From positions 20,771,802-20,835,801 of the forward strand of contig NC_080041.1 of NCBI RefSeq assembly GCF_012489685.1: DNA of 64,000 bases, in the 5' to 3' direction. Below the pieces are notes generated by a model. It did not search any database. It was not told the origin of the DNA and saw only the letters and a program-made list of their open reading frames with translations. Position numbers and translations under genes: made by a program. Source of the stretch: Lotus japonicus (lineage: Eukaryota > Streptophyta > Magnoliopsida > Fabales > Fabaceae). Shown here one piece after another: positions 53,810 through 64,000 of this stretch (position 1 is its first letter; each line of letters starts with the position of its first letter).

Positions 53810-55739
53810 AATCTCATCACATGTAGGAAGATTATAAGTTCGAGGATCCTTTCCTCTTTTCCGAAAGAGTCGCAAGGCAATTGGGGTTGATTCATTAGAC
53901 ATTACATAATCCCGAACCTTGCGAAATGTCCTCGCAAGTATATTGTTTTCATCAATCATTTGCTTCAAAGCATCCACTAAAGATATATCCAACTTGTCCC
54001 CTTTGTTCCCATCACTACACACCAAAAACAACAAAAATAATTATTTAAATCCAATCAATACATGGTGAAATTGGCTGCAACTAAAATATACAAAGGAAAA
54101 AGCTTAAAATAGAATACACTTACATGAAATGCTTCATTCTGTTCAAATTTTCATTTTGAGTATCGTACAACTGTGCAAATTTTGGCGCTTGTCCTGCTTG
54201 AGGTAGCAAAGTACCAATTCTATGATAATTTTGACCACTCAAAACAAATTGAGGTGGACCTCCACCGTTATTCACAGCTGATTCTACCTTTCCACCAATG
54301 GAAGTAAACGCAAACATACTATTATATGCTCTAATGTTATCTTTGAAATGTTTACTTCGGGAATCAAATCCATGTAGCAAATTGTATAACAGCAAAGGTG
54401 GTTTTGATAACATTGGCAGTACAACCTTACCTCTCATGCAACACAATGAAAATTCAGGTCTTCTACTCCGCTTACTTTTAGCAATTCTTTCTTCGTACCA
54501 CATGTGAGCATCACAATAACGACATGTATAAGACGCATCCCCAAGATCTATCTCATCTATACACTCATATGAGTAAAGGCATAAAAAAAAATTTATCTTA
54601 CTTAAAAAACAACTATCAAAATCAATGTACAAAATATACCTATTAACTTCGAGTCTTGATAGAGTTGATCTAAGCACTGTGACTCTGAAGGTGCTAAGTT
54701 AAAATCATTTTCTAATCCAACACACACTGAACCAGCCATTATGCAATTAGTATTACCAACAGTGCACTTTGATGAACTTGCAAGAGAGTGTCTTAAATTA
54801 TATCTTTGGAACAGAGAATTTTTCTTCAGATTACTCCTTTTAGATCGTTGCTTTATATTCAACCGATTTGAATTGTTACCTACCATCAATTGTATACAAA
54901 ATAAGACTCATGAGCTACCAAATGACAATAACATGATCAAATAAAATTTATACATACCTTCTTTCCTCATGGTTTTATCCTTGCGCAAATCTGTCATACT
55001 CTCCTTACCAGCATCATGACTCCTACATTTGCCTCTTATATAATGTAATCTTCTAACCCTTGCAAATGCACACTGCCGTTTTTTCTCACTAAGATCAACT
55101 GCAATTCAAATCCACGATGCAAAATTCTGAAAATAGTACAGCTACTATTATACCAAATTTCTTATGCAATAATTGCATACTAACCACTATTATTTACAAC
55201 ATTGGAGAGGCCATCTGGGGATGTGGACAACGGAGTTGAAGACAACCTATATTGAGAAAATTCACTGCCTGCAATATAGACAAACTCTAAAATATTTTTG
55301 TAATCCTATTCCAAATTTATAATATAGATACAACACTATCAAACTTACCACGTAACCTGCTTGTAGAAGTTACACTGGATCTGAACGACATGCCATTAAC
55401 AGAGCTACCCAAACTACTTGCACTCAAATTTAAACTGTTTCCTATTGTGAGGTTGTTGGTAATATCCGACAGAGGGGACCTTGAATAATTCTTCCTCACT
55501 TTTGTAACTGTTTTACTCACATTAGAAAAATAGCTATATCACCATACGACTAATAGCATAACAACTTTCAAAGATATAAAAATATCCCATAAAATATAAA
55601 AAATAATCTACCCATGCAACACTTTACACAATTAAATTATATTCACAAACTTGCCTTCCATATTGCTACTACAACCTTTGTTCTGAGACATTTCCTCAGA
55701 ACTTCTCTTCCTCGCCATTAATTGCTTCCTCCTACTCCT

Positions 55740-56820
55740 AGCTACATTAAACAAAACAAACATCTTATATAAATGATAGATAATAGATGTTCAGTCCAAA
55801 GTAAAGGGATGCATATAAAATACTTTAGATAATTAAAAATCAAAATAAGGAACTTGAATGTTTTATTATGTAACTCTACCTTGCACTGATACATCCTTCG
55901 ATTTGTGTAGAGGCTGATTAGGAAACTCCATAATTTCTCTTGCTTTAAACCACAAGATTTGTTAACCAACCTAAAATAGATAGCTACCTCCAACTAAAAA
56001 ACTTAGAAAATAAAGGTGACACAATACTCCATTACAAACACCACTTTCAATTAGATAAATCTTTCTAAAAGTTCATGCTTGGAACCTACGGGATGAACTC
56101 TACTTAAATTGTTTAAAAAGGAGCTTTATACAATTGTTATCCACTGGGCACAGAACCTTCCATTAGTCAGACACACATAGCCTACTATACTCTAAAATAT
56201 AACCACAACTTTAAATACAAGCTATGCCCACATACATCTGACCAGAATATTATTATTCACCTTTTGCAACATTTAACACACTCACAAAACTGTGGTTGCA
56301 GTCAGTTAGATGAGGATATATAAATCAGTTATATTATGTGTTATACAGATTCTCCAAAAACTGTTCACTACCTTCCTGGACAAAAAACCAGTATAATTTA
56401 CATGCACCCTCTTGCCACATCTGCGCCGTATATTCAGATCAGTTAAATTAGGCAATATAAAAACTTTTTAAATTAACTTACATTCTGTTCACTCATTTTT
56501 AAAATTCAGTCCTTAATTTTGCCTCTTAATAAAGATGCATAAACTCAAAAAACTAACAGCTTGCAGTAGGCACAAAAAAGCAAATTTCATTACTTAGAGA
56601 ACACAACATAGATAACTTATCTTACAATGCCATTAACACATTACTCTGCAACACAATGCAGGACAGAAGATTGTTCAAACAACTGAACTTAGACCATACA
56701 AATTACATATTACACATTAAAAGACACTAAAGAAAACCACCCAAATTTTGAAAAAGTCTTCATCCCGCCAAAACACCCTTCCAACCAAAACACCTGAGAC
56801 GACGACTTCTACACCACCAT
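55740..56820. other. Helitron interior between Rep and B3 copy A
   Basis: AT-rich, probably Rep 5' leader/intron and the 3' flank of the B3-like gene. No further gene recognised. Confidence 0.4.
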
Positions 56821-56826
56821 AGTCAT

Positions 56827-58125
56827 CTACCTGTCAAATACCACATCAATAAGCCTAGCAACCCCATCTGTAAACTTCATGGTAATCCTGTCTCCCGGAA
56901 TAACACCATGAAGTTTACAGAACTTGCGCCACCCTTTGCCAAGTTTGGTGTGACGTCCATTGGTTCGGTGCAAGATGTTCACCCTGATACAGATCCCGGT
57001 AGGCCCTCTTAACACCCAGGGCTCAGCACCGTACCGATGAACATAATGCGCAACCCTACGTGGCAAGGTCTACAACAGATAAAATGAGAGTCAGTTTATG
57101 GTATAAATTGATAATATAATAAAAAAAATTACTTACATACTGACTCCCATAAGCTCTATAAGAGGTTATAGTACTGTTTAAACCCATATGGTATTGAAGC
57201 ACAACACCTTCAGCCAAACCATTTAGTGCAGGAAGTGCCTCCGGGACTACCTGGTCATCAAGAACTTGATTACAAAGGACAGATACCGATGATAGGTTCA
57301 GTTCTGGAACCACTTGATCCAGATGCATCTTAGGCAGCAGTTCATCAATGGATAGATTAAAGTCAGCAAAAAAGTGGTCCACCTCCCATGGGAGAAATAT
57401 TGGTGGTGAATGGGGCTCTTCCATACGATAGTAACGAATCTGTCTCCTAGGTTCGTCAGAAATGGACATGTGAAAATGACATGGAACAACCATCTTCAAC
57501 ATACACCAGTGAACTCCTGTTAGTCCATAGAACTCCGACAGTGACTTCCAACCTTCTTGGAGAGCGGGATTTGTGAAATCTTTGTTGAAGTCAACCACAA
57601 AGATGTTGTGTAGAGGATCTTCAAGGTACCATTTTTCCTCAAGCAAATACTCCCATGAAAGAGCATACCTTAAATCAACCTTGGCTACGTCCTACATCAT
57701 TGATTTAACGTCAGAATTTTGCTTCAGTATATTACAAACAGGATAAACTATTTAGGTCCACATAATACCCAATAAATCCTACTGACATACTACCAAAATA
57801 GATGGTTTATATCACACAAGAGCAATAATTTCTAACGAAATATGTATACTTATCTCATTAGAAAAAAATTATTACAACTTCCTATAACAAAAAAATTTCT
57901 TGACTTAGAAATCTTAGCATGAAATGAAGGTCAGGCATCCATAAAAAATTAATAAAATTTCATGAAAAAACTATCAAATATACAAAAGTTAATAAAATTA
58001 TTTAATGACAATAAAGATCAGTAAAAATATGGTTTTCAAAGCAAATGAATAAACCATACTTCCCCAGGATGCAGAAAAATCCCAACACTGTTAACATATC
58101 CATCTTTTGGTTCTACGTGCACCAT
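56827..58125 (-). CDS. B3-like domain protein, Helitron-borne copy A
   Basis: Three exons on the minus strand: 58060-58125 (ATG at 58125, MVHVEPKDGYVNSV), 57137-57691 and 56827-57069, joining to 864 nt (287 aa) with no stop. There are two B3-like halves: a divergent one around EEKWYLEDPLHNIFVVDF and LQEGWKSLSEFYGL, and a C-terminal one with WVLRGPTGICIRV, LGKGWRKFCKLHGVIPGDR. The pattern of basic strand, Gly-Trp-Lys and Pro-Gly-Asp is that of REM-type B3 domains, so DNA binding is likely; the target is unknown. It is the first ORF of the Helitron, about 100 bp from its 5' end, and a diverged paralogue of the copy at 44130. An RPA/OB-fold accessory protein was considered; the motifs fit B3 better. 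Confidence 0.7.
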
Positions 58126-58194
58126 GTTCTTGCAAAATAGCTTGGCAAAAACTTTAAGAGCAGCACATGTAAAGAAGAAGAACTATGACTTATC

Positions 58195-58226
58195 CACAAC
58201 TCAAGCTCTCTTTTTATAGTAAAGGA
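58195..58226 (-). promoter_or_regulatory. Putative Helitron 5' end with TATA box
   Basis: Minus strand TCCTTTACTATAAAAAGAG: TC start, then a TATA-like TATAAAA about 90 bp before the ATG at 58125. It would let the terminus double as promoter of the B3-like gene. The assignment is by motif only. Confidence 0.45.
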
Positions 58227-58485
58227 TTCACATAGAAAAATTTAAGTTAGTGCTAATATGACGACGTGTATAGTTTGGCCAACATATTGTTTTTTACCAT
58301 ATAAAATATTCCATATAGTAATTTCATGATATTTATCACACAATAGATATATATTAGCAAATAATAATTTTACTACATATAAGTTGCCACAACTAACCTG
58401 CTAAAAGTCTTATTTCATTCTACTAAAATAAAATACAAAATGGGTCTAAAAAAACCACACAACATTGATGTGTACAACACTATAC

Positions 58486-61315
58486 TTTTTTTTTGAAAAC
58501 GAAATGAATATTATTAAGAAAATGCTTGAGCCAAAATAACTCAAGGCAAGAAAAACGTACAATCTGAAACAGAATGGTTCCTGACAAACCAAGTGCTTAA
58601 AAATGCACCAAACCCACCACCAACCCGCATGATGGCTTCTAACATGTTTCCAAGAAGGAGCCTCGTTAAAACCTTACTGAGAAAAACCCATTGGGAAAAA
58701 ACCCAGCAAGGAAAAAGAGTACCACCAACTTGGGAAAGCCACCATGCTTCTATAAAACATGCGAAATAGCCCAAACGGCAACAGGAAATTCGTATACAGT
58801 AAAAACAGCAGTATTCCAATCTCTGTAGCATCAAAACAGCGAATAGAAACAGCAACCAAACGAAGCAGCAGCAACAAAAAACAGCAAAACAGCAACAGCA
58901 ACAACAGCAAACGCAGAAAACAGCAAACAACAACCAGGAAGACAGCATCCAGCAACTCCAAACAGCAACCAACAAACAGCAAAACAGAAAAACAGACCCA
59001 AAGAAACAGCAACAGCAGCTTCAGCAACAACAAAGCAGAAATCTGCAACAGCAACAGCAACAGCAGCAAAACAGCAAACAGCGAAACAGCAAGACAGCAG
59101 CCAGCAACTCCAAACAGCGACAAAAAAAAGCGAAAACAGCAGCAAAAATGGCCGGAATTTCCACCCTCAGTTAGTTTACGGCCCTGCAAAAAATCAGTAC
59201 CAAAAGAAATTACCAAAATTGTTATGTCAGCCTTGGTGCCCATCATAATGCCAAATTGGCTCCTCACGAGAACATCCCTCCTTTGCTAACTCGTCCGCCT
59301 CCATGTTCCACTCCCTCAAAATATGTGATACCCCACGACAAGCCACCAATGGAAGTAAATAGTCAATCATATTCAACTCATTTGTTAAATTCCAAGGTCT
59401 GTTTTTTGTCCCACACACCCAATCCACTGCGAGACTTGAGTCACTCTCAATTTCTACCGAATATACCATGAACTGTTGGCAAAATAATAAGGCATATAAG
59501 ATTGCTAAAACCTCTGCCTCATCCGCACGTTTTACCTCCACCTTTCTAGAGAATTTTCCAGCCACCTTCTTGACATTATTCCTCAGAATCCCCCCAATGC
59601 CCGCCCTGCCCGATTGGAAAGAACCATCCACATTGAATTTCAGAATCAATCCTTGAGGTGGCTTCCAAGGTATGACAGGCCGCGTGCTAACCTTAGCATG
59701 TACATCAATTTTTGTGAAACCCATTGCAAACTGATTTGCATCATAAGGACAATCTTGCCACCAAGCTCTCATCCAGGTAAATATTAAAAATACATGAGAC
59801 TCCCAAATAGCTTCTGGATCAAAAATTTTATCATGGAAAATCACATTATTCCGTGCCATCCATATCTCCCAGCATAATGCATAAGGAATCAAATCCCATA
59901 AAATTCTTGAGGTACTTTTACGCAACGCACCCCATTCATCCAACAATGTCGAAATTGATGCTGGAGCAGACCAGGAAATGCCCTCCCTGTGTAACACAGC
60001 TATCCATAACATCCAAATTCTCGGACAATGCAAAAAAAGATGAGGCACCGACTCTGTTGTAGACAAGCAAAAGATGCAGGACGCACCATTTTCTAAGACC
60101 ACCCCTCTTTGAGCTAGATTCTCCTTAGAAGCTATTCTGTTCTTCTGTACCTGCCACAAAAATAAAGCAATTTTGGAAGGTAAAATAGGCCTTAAGATTT
60201 GAGGTACTGACCAACCATCCTCAGTGAACCATCGAGCTTCTACTACTGCACACATAGATTTAACACTATAAAGACCCATATTATCATGTTTCCAAATGAG
60301 CGAATCAGCATACGCCCTCTCCCCCTGTTTTGGAACCAAAGTCTGAAGGAGTGCCTGCAAATCATGATACTGTTCTCTCTCCCAACCCAGAAAATCTCGA
60401 ACAAAAGCAATATTCCACACCCACTGAGGACCAGCAACCGAACCACACTCCCCCACTGTTGCCCTTTTATTTACTGCCAAGGCAAACACCCGAGGGAAAG
60501 CCACGCTAAGAGGTGCAGCACCAACCCAATGATCCAGCCAGAAAAACACACCACTCCCCCTCCCTATCTGACAAGCTAACCCATCCCTAAAAACACTGCC
60601 CACTAGCCCACTATCACGCCAAACGCCATACACGTCTGCCAAAGGCTTAGATAATTTTTTCACCTCAGCAGGATCAACATTAAAGGATATCAGTTGCAGC
60701 GGTAAACCATATTTTTTACAAACCACCTCCCTCCAAAGTGCATCTCTCTCCCTGCCAAAACGCCACACCCACTTCAACAACATAGCCTTATTTTTCCATT
60801 CAAGGAAACCAACTCCTAATCCTCCAAACCGGGTACCTTTACACAAGTCTTCCCATGCTACCCACATGATTTTATTTTCGCCGGAAGGACCTCCCCATAA
60901 GAAACGACGCATAATCTTCTCTAGTCGCTGAATTACCCCCTTTGGAGCTTTATAAAGAGCCATGTAGTACAAAGGAATTGCATTCAGAACAGACTTTATC
61001 AACACTAACCGCCCACTTAACGACAAAAAGCGAGAACTCCATAAGCCCAATTTTGCAGTCATATTTTCCAGCACCGGATTCCAGAAAGACAAGCGACTAG
61101 GATTACCCAATGGGGACCCGAGATAAATGAAAGGTAAAGAGCCTATTTTAAAATTCCACGAAGTTGCAGCTTGTTGTATCAAAGAAGGAGGAGCATTTAC
61201 CCCATACACCGCTGATTTATTAAAATTTACTTTCAAACCTGAGCTGTACAAGAAAGCTTCAATTGCCATGGCAAAAGTCTGGAACTGAAATTCATCACAA
61301 TCAGAAAATAGCAAA
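58486..61315 (-). mobile_element. 5'-truncated L1-type LINE
   Basis: Minus strand. It begins inside the reverse transcriptase just after the catalytic box and ends in an A run (T run 58486-58494 on the plus strand). The open frame 59227-61314 gives the RT thumb/C-terminal region (YLGSPLG, KIMRRFLWGG), a zinc-knuckle-like region (ASCIFCLSTTESVPHLFLHC) and a plant LINE RNase H (FNVDGSFQSG, EAEVLAILYAL, ESDSSLAVDW, EADELAKEG). The frame is intact for 695 residues, suggesting a fairly recent insertion, but 5' truncation makes it immobile. No target duplication was found. Confidence 0.88.
58790..59150 (-). repeat. CAG/CAA-rich tract in LINE 3' region
   Basis: On the plus strand a long run of AACAGC/AGCAAC words, on the LINE sense strand GCTGTT/GTTGCT. 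It gives long poly-Leu/Cys or poly-Asn/Ser/Lys open frames in several frames, which are composition artefacts and not genes. Confidence 0.75.
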
Positions 61316-61329
61316 GAGTCATTTAACTG

Positions 61330-63123
61330 AAATACATTTCTTACAAATAATTAAAATCAAATTTTATAAACAAATTTACAACTACTAACATTCACACCTA
61401 AAATTCTTAACACAAAATATTCGATTGTAAGAGCCACATAATATAACATCGAATATACTAAACTGTTAGACATATAAATCTACTTGTATACATCACATTC
61501 ATATCATGTACATTATACATTTAACTATTTATGTATCAAAAACTCTACAATAATCTGTCTACCAATTTTAAACCTTCAATCTGCACCATTCATTCCATGC
61601 GTTGTTAGCAGATGAGATCAAACAAAACAGTAAAATACTTTAACACCAACCACTTTTGACGTTTTTTATTTATCCATATTCGAAATCATGCAACCCCAGC
61701 ACAAATATCAGTTTTCAAATAAAACTAAACCAAGACCATGTATCAAACTTCAATCCTAATTAATATGAGCAACTACCAAATCCGGTATATATTCTATTCT
61801 GTCCTTTCGTGCATATATCAATGAGATTTTTTCCCCAAATCTTGTGATGTGGCCTGAGAAACAAATCATTACCTATGTTAGACCTAAAATAGAGAAGTAG
61901 TCGTAAAAACACAAATGCCTGCAAAAATGGATTAATTGCTCCAAATCACTGCATGAAAGGTACACACACACAGCTACTGCCCGAGACAATTAATCTTGAA
62001 TGACATTAGAACTCCAAGGCTATGCACTAACCGCGTCGCCACTAAACCATACAGATCTTCTCCATAACACATATTCCCACAGTCCTAATGTTGAAAAGGT
62101 TCAGGCCATAGTAATGTTAATTGATAAAACTGAGTTGATTGATCAGATGATGTGAAGTATACCCACTTATATTAATTACAACTGAGTGGGATCAACAATT
62201 CAATTTTCAGATTTTATACTTTCAAATAAACCGCCAAAACGCCCTTCAATTTGTGGACTCCAACTTACCCATGTTTTGAAGAGACACACAGATATAAAGT
62301 GACTTTTCTCCAAATCCAGAATTCTTGTGATATACCAAAAAATACACTTTTATGTCTGCTTAGGTTATGAGACAGGCACTATTTTTCTATGCCTCCAACA
62401 ACCAATACTCCCAGTAATTAATACGTGTATAAAACACTCATCCAATGTAACCACATGACTTAATTAAGCAGAAAACATGATATAAATAATTAAATACATC
62501 CCAAATCTTTTACAATATTCAGTTTTGAAACCATCACTCGACATTACGCATTCACACTGCCTGCTCTACATTTTTTACTCCAATTGATCTTTCAATATCA
62601 TATCTTATTTTACATTTTATCCTAAAGCCTAATTACTTTTATCATCAACATTTTTCTACAACTTCCGTTATTAACTTGTATATTGTAATCAGTGTAAAAA
62701 AAAACCAAGTAATGTTATTTAGACATATGATTAACAAAAACGGTAATCTAAAACATAGTAAGAAACACCTCTCTGCCAGAACAGATTTTGCTTTATTTTA
62801 TGACACAGTTTAAATCATTCATGTCATGAAACATCGATTATGTTTAACCTCGTGAAATAACTTACAGGGCAGCTAAATAATATCAATCCTCAAATTTGAA
62901 ACACTTTTATAACACCATTGGTAACTTCTGTTTTAACCTCCCTTCTAGTTTTCACATCAAAATGTAAGAAGTAAATATCTCGACATATAATATGAAACAA
63001 TTGTTGGTGCAAAAAAATATATGTAATAAGCAGCAATTAATATTGCAAGTTTACCCTACAAACTATTTAAAAATACTTCTTTGAAAGATCAACAACTGTA
63101 ATCTATTAACATTGACATTATAA
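61330..63123. other. AT-rich intergenic DNA
   Basis: No open frame of note, no RNA gene and no transposon ends recognised. Confidence 0.5.
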
Positions 63124-63132
63124 AAAATTTAA

Positions 63133-63367
63133 GGGTTAATCATCTACTTGGTCCCTGTGGTAGTGTGGCCGTCTGAAATTAGTCCCTCCCCGAAAAATCT
63201 GAAAATCTAAGTCCTCGTGTTTGGAAAGTGTGTGGAAATTAGTCCCTCCGGCGAGGACCTGCTACACACACTTTTTCAAACGCGAGGGCTTAGATTTTCA
63301 GATTTTCCGGGGAGGGACTAATTTCAGACGGCCACACAACCACAGGGACCAAGTAGATGATTAACCC
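63133..63367. mobile_element. Palindromic MULE-type MITE, 235 bp
   Basis: An almost complete foldback: GGGTTAATCATCTACTTGG at the left is mirrored at the right end, and the match continues through most of both arms. An exact 9-bp target duplication AAAATTTAA lies at 63124-63132 and 63368-63376. Confidence 0.92.
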
Positions 63368-63376
63368 AAAATTTAA

Positions 63377-64000
63377 TACTCATTGAATCTAATTAATTAT
63401 GTAATTTCGTAACTTAAAGCTGGAACATATTTTAAGCCCTCTTTTTATTTTGTGATCAATTACATGGTATTAAAACCTGTAACACTTCCTATACCTAATA
63501 GAGAACAATGACTTGAAACAAAATGGCACCAGTGTTGCTTTTCAAATCATTATATATACAATACTATTTTAAAATATGTTAAGGAGCCCACCATTTATTT
63601 TATTGACAAATATTAACCCACCCTTAAACTTGTATTCCAAACAGTCAATTGGGCTTCCTGTGATAAACCCAAAAAGAACAAAAACACCTGAAATTGGCCT
63701 ACGTACAAAGTGTGCATGTAGCACGCAGTTATGCCTATACTAACTTCATACAACACACATTTCTTTCCACGTTTTAAAATGATGTTCAATAATCACGTAT
63801 GACCATATGGGCTTAATACATCTATCCCATCGAGCTGAAAAATAAACCCTCAACTTCAAGTCTGTTAACCAAAGTTACTTCTTGAGAATGAATCATTCCA
63901 GTAAGCTTATTGAGCACAAATATATAATGCAAGTTAGTTAACCAAAGTTAATAACACATCATTCAAATTGGTCAGAGAACAAAAATGGACAGGAATGGAG
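63377..64000. other. Intergenic, no gene recognised
   Basis: AT-rich sequence to the window end; nothing supported. Confidence 0.45.

Larger units (their letters stand above)
46005..55718 (-). pseudogene. Helitron Rep/Pif1-like helicase gene, multiply broken
   Basis: Coding blocks on the minus strand: from 55718 (MARKRSSEEMSQ), 55349-55520, about 54959-55098, 54640-54890, 54120-54573 and 53815-54016; then, beyond the solo LTR, 49447-49854, 49134-49446, 47996-49006, 47711-47914, about 47525-47680 and 46005-47513. The Helitron-like N domain (PNLFITFTCN), the Rep tyrosine motif (AIKYLFKYVSKG) and a Pif1/SF1B helicase (Walker A GFGGTGKT, IIWDEAPM, GGDFREILPVI, INKSQGQTL) are clear. Lesions: LTR insertion, TGA at 49477-49479, a 32-bp duplication that shifts the frame near 49006-49038, loss of the HUH histidine segment, and a stop plus shift near 47530. 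No active Rep can be made. Confidence 0.88.
43894..58226 (-). mobile_element. Helitron, about 14.3 kb including a nested solo LTR
   Basis: The minus-strand 3' end has the Helitron signature: stem CCGTGC-AAA-GCACGG (43907-43921), then a short spacer and a terminal CTAG (43894-43897) followed by host T. The proposed 5' end reads A|TCCTTTACTATAAAAAGAG from 58226, giving the required TC start after a host A. The 3' end is strong. The 5' end is chosen by motif and because the first ORF starts 100 bp inside it. Contents in transcription order: B3-like gene, Rep/helicase pseudogene with an LTR inside, second B3-like gene. Helitrons move by rolling-circle replication with a Rep/helicase protein. Confidence 0.7.

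Noticed and set aside
58541..59289. Leu/Cys-rich and Asn/Ser-rich open frames on both strands
   Set aside because: Composition artefacts of the CAG/CAA tract in the LINE 3' region.
61316..64000. Alternative, more distal Helitron 5' end
   Set aside because: No TC-start with suitable context was found there, and the LINE and MITE in between show no sign of nesting in a Helitron.

Overview
This is a 64-kb window of plant nuclear DNA. The evidence is GT-AG introns, a cytosolic ribosomal protein gene, four cysteine-rich receptor-like kinase (CRK, DUF26/Gnk2) genes, and plant-type transposons (MULE, hAT, CACTA, Copia, long-LTR elements, L1-type LINE, Helitron). A eudicot, probably a legume, fits the style of the genes and repeats, but the species cannot be fixed from the sequence alone.

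Layout. 0-5 kb: a decayed Mutator-like element (806-2625) lies about 100 bp upstream of the promoter motifs of an intact RPL10 gene (2865-4743). 6-42 kb: four CRK genes in tandem, all on the minus strand (6410-9742, 17227-20361, 29704-33361, 37765-41451). All four splice to open frames of 658-677 aa with signal peptide, two DUF26 motifs, a transmembrane exon and complete kinase catalytic motifs. The intergenic blocks are part of the duplication. Comparing copies shows later insertions in some of them: a non-autonomous MULE, two hAT-like elements, and a full-length but dead Copia element. For each of these an empty site remains in a sister copy. The gap between CRK1 and CRK2 also holds a 2.6-kb solo LTR, a CACTA-like MITE and a tRNA-derived SINE.

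42.6-58.2 kb: a MULE with long terminal inverted repeats, then a probable 14.3-kb Helitron on the minus strand. Its 3' end has the hairpin plus CTAG signature. It carries a decayed Rep/Pif1-like helicase gene interrupted by a 3.95-kb solo LTR. This gene is flanked on each side by a gene for a B3-like DNA-binding-domain protein, which is not a cargo I associate with plant Helitrons. 58.5-61.3 kb: a 5'-truncated L1-type LINE (RT C-terminus plus RNase H) with a CAG/CAA-rich 3' region. 61.3-64 kb: AT-rich DNA with one palindromic MULE-type MITE.

Working picture: RPL10 is a housekeeping gene. The CRK cluster is a growing surface-receptor/immune kinase family; each copy keeps a W-box upstream, and CRK3 looks like a mosaic of CRK2-like and CRK4-like segments. 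The right third is almost entirely transposon-derived.
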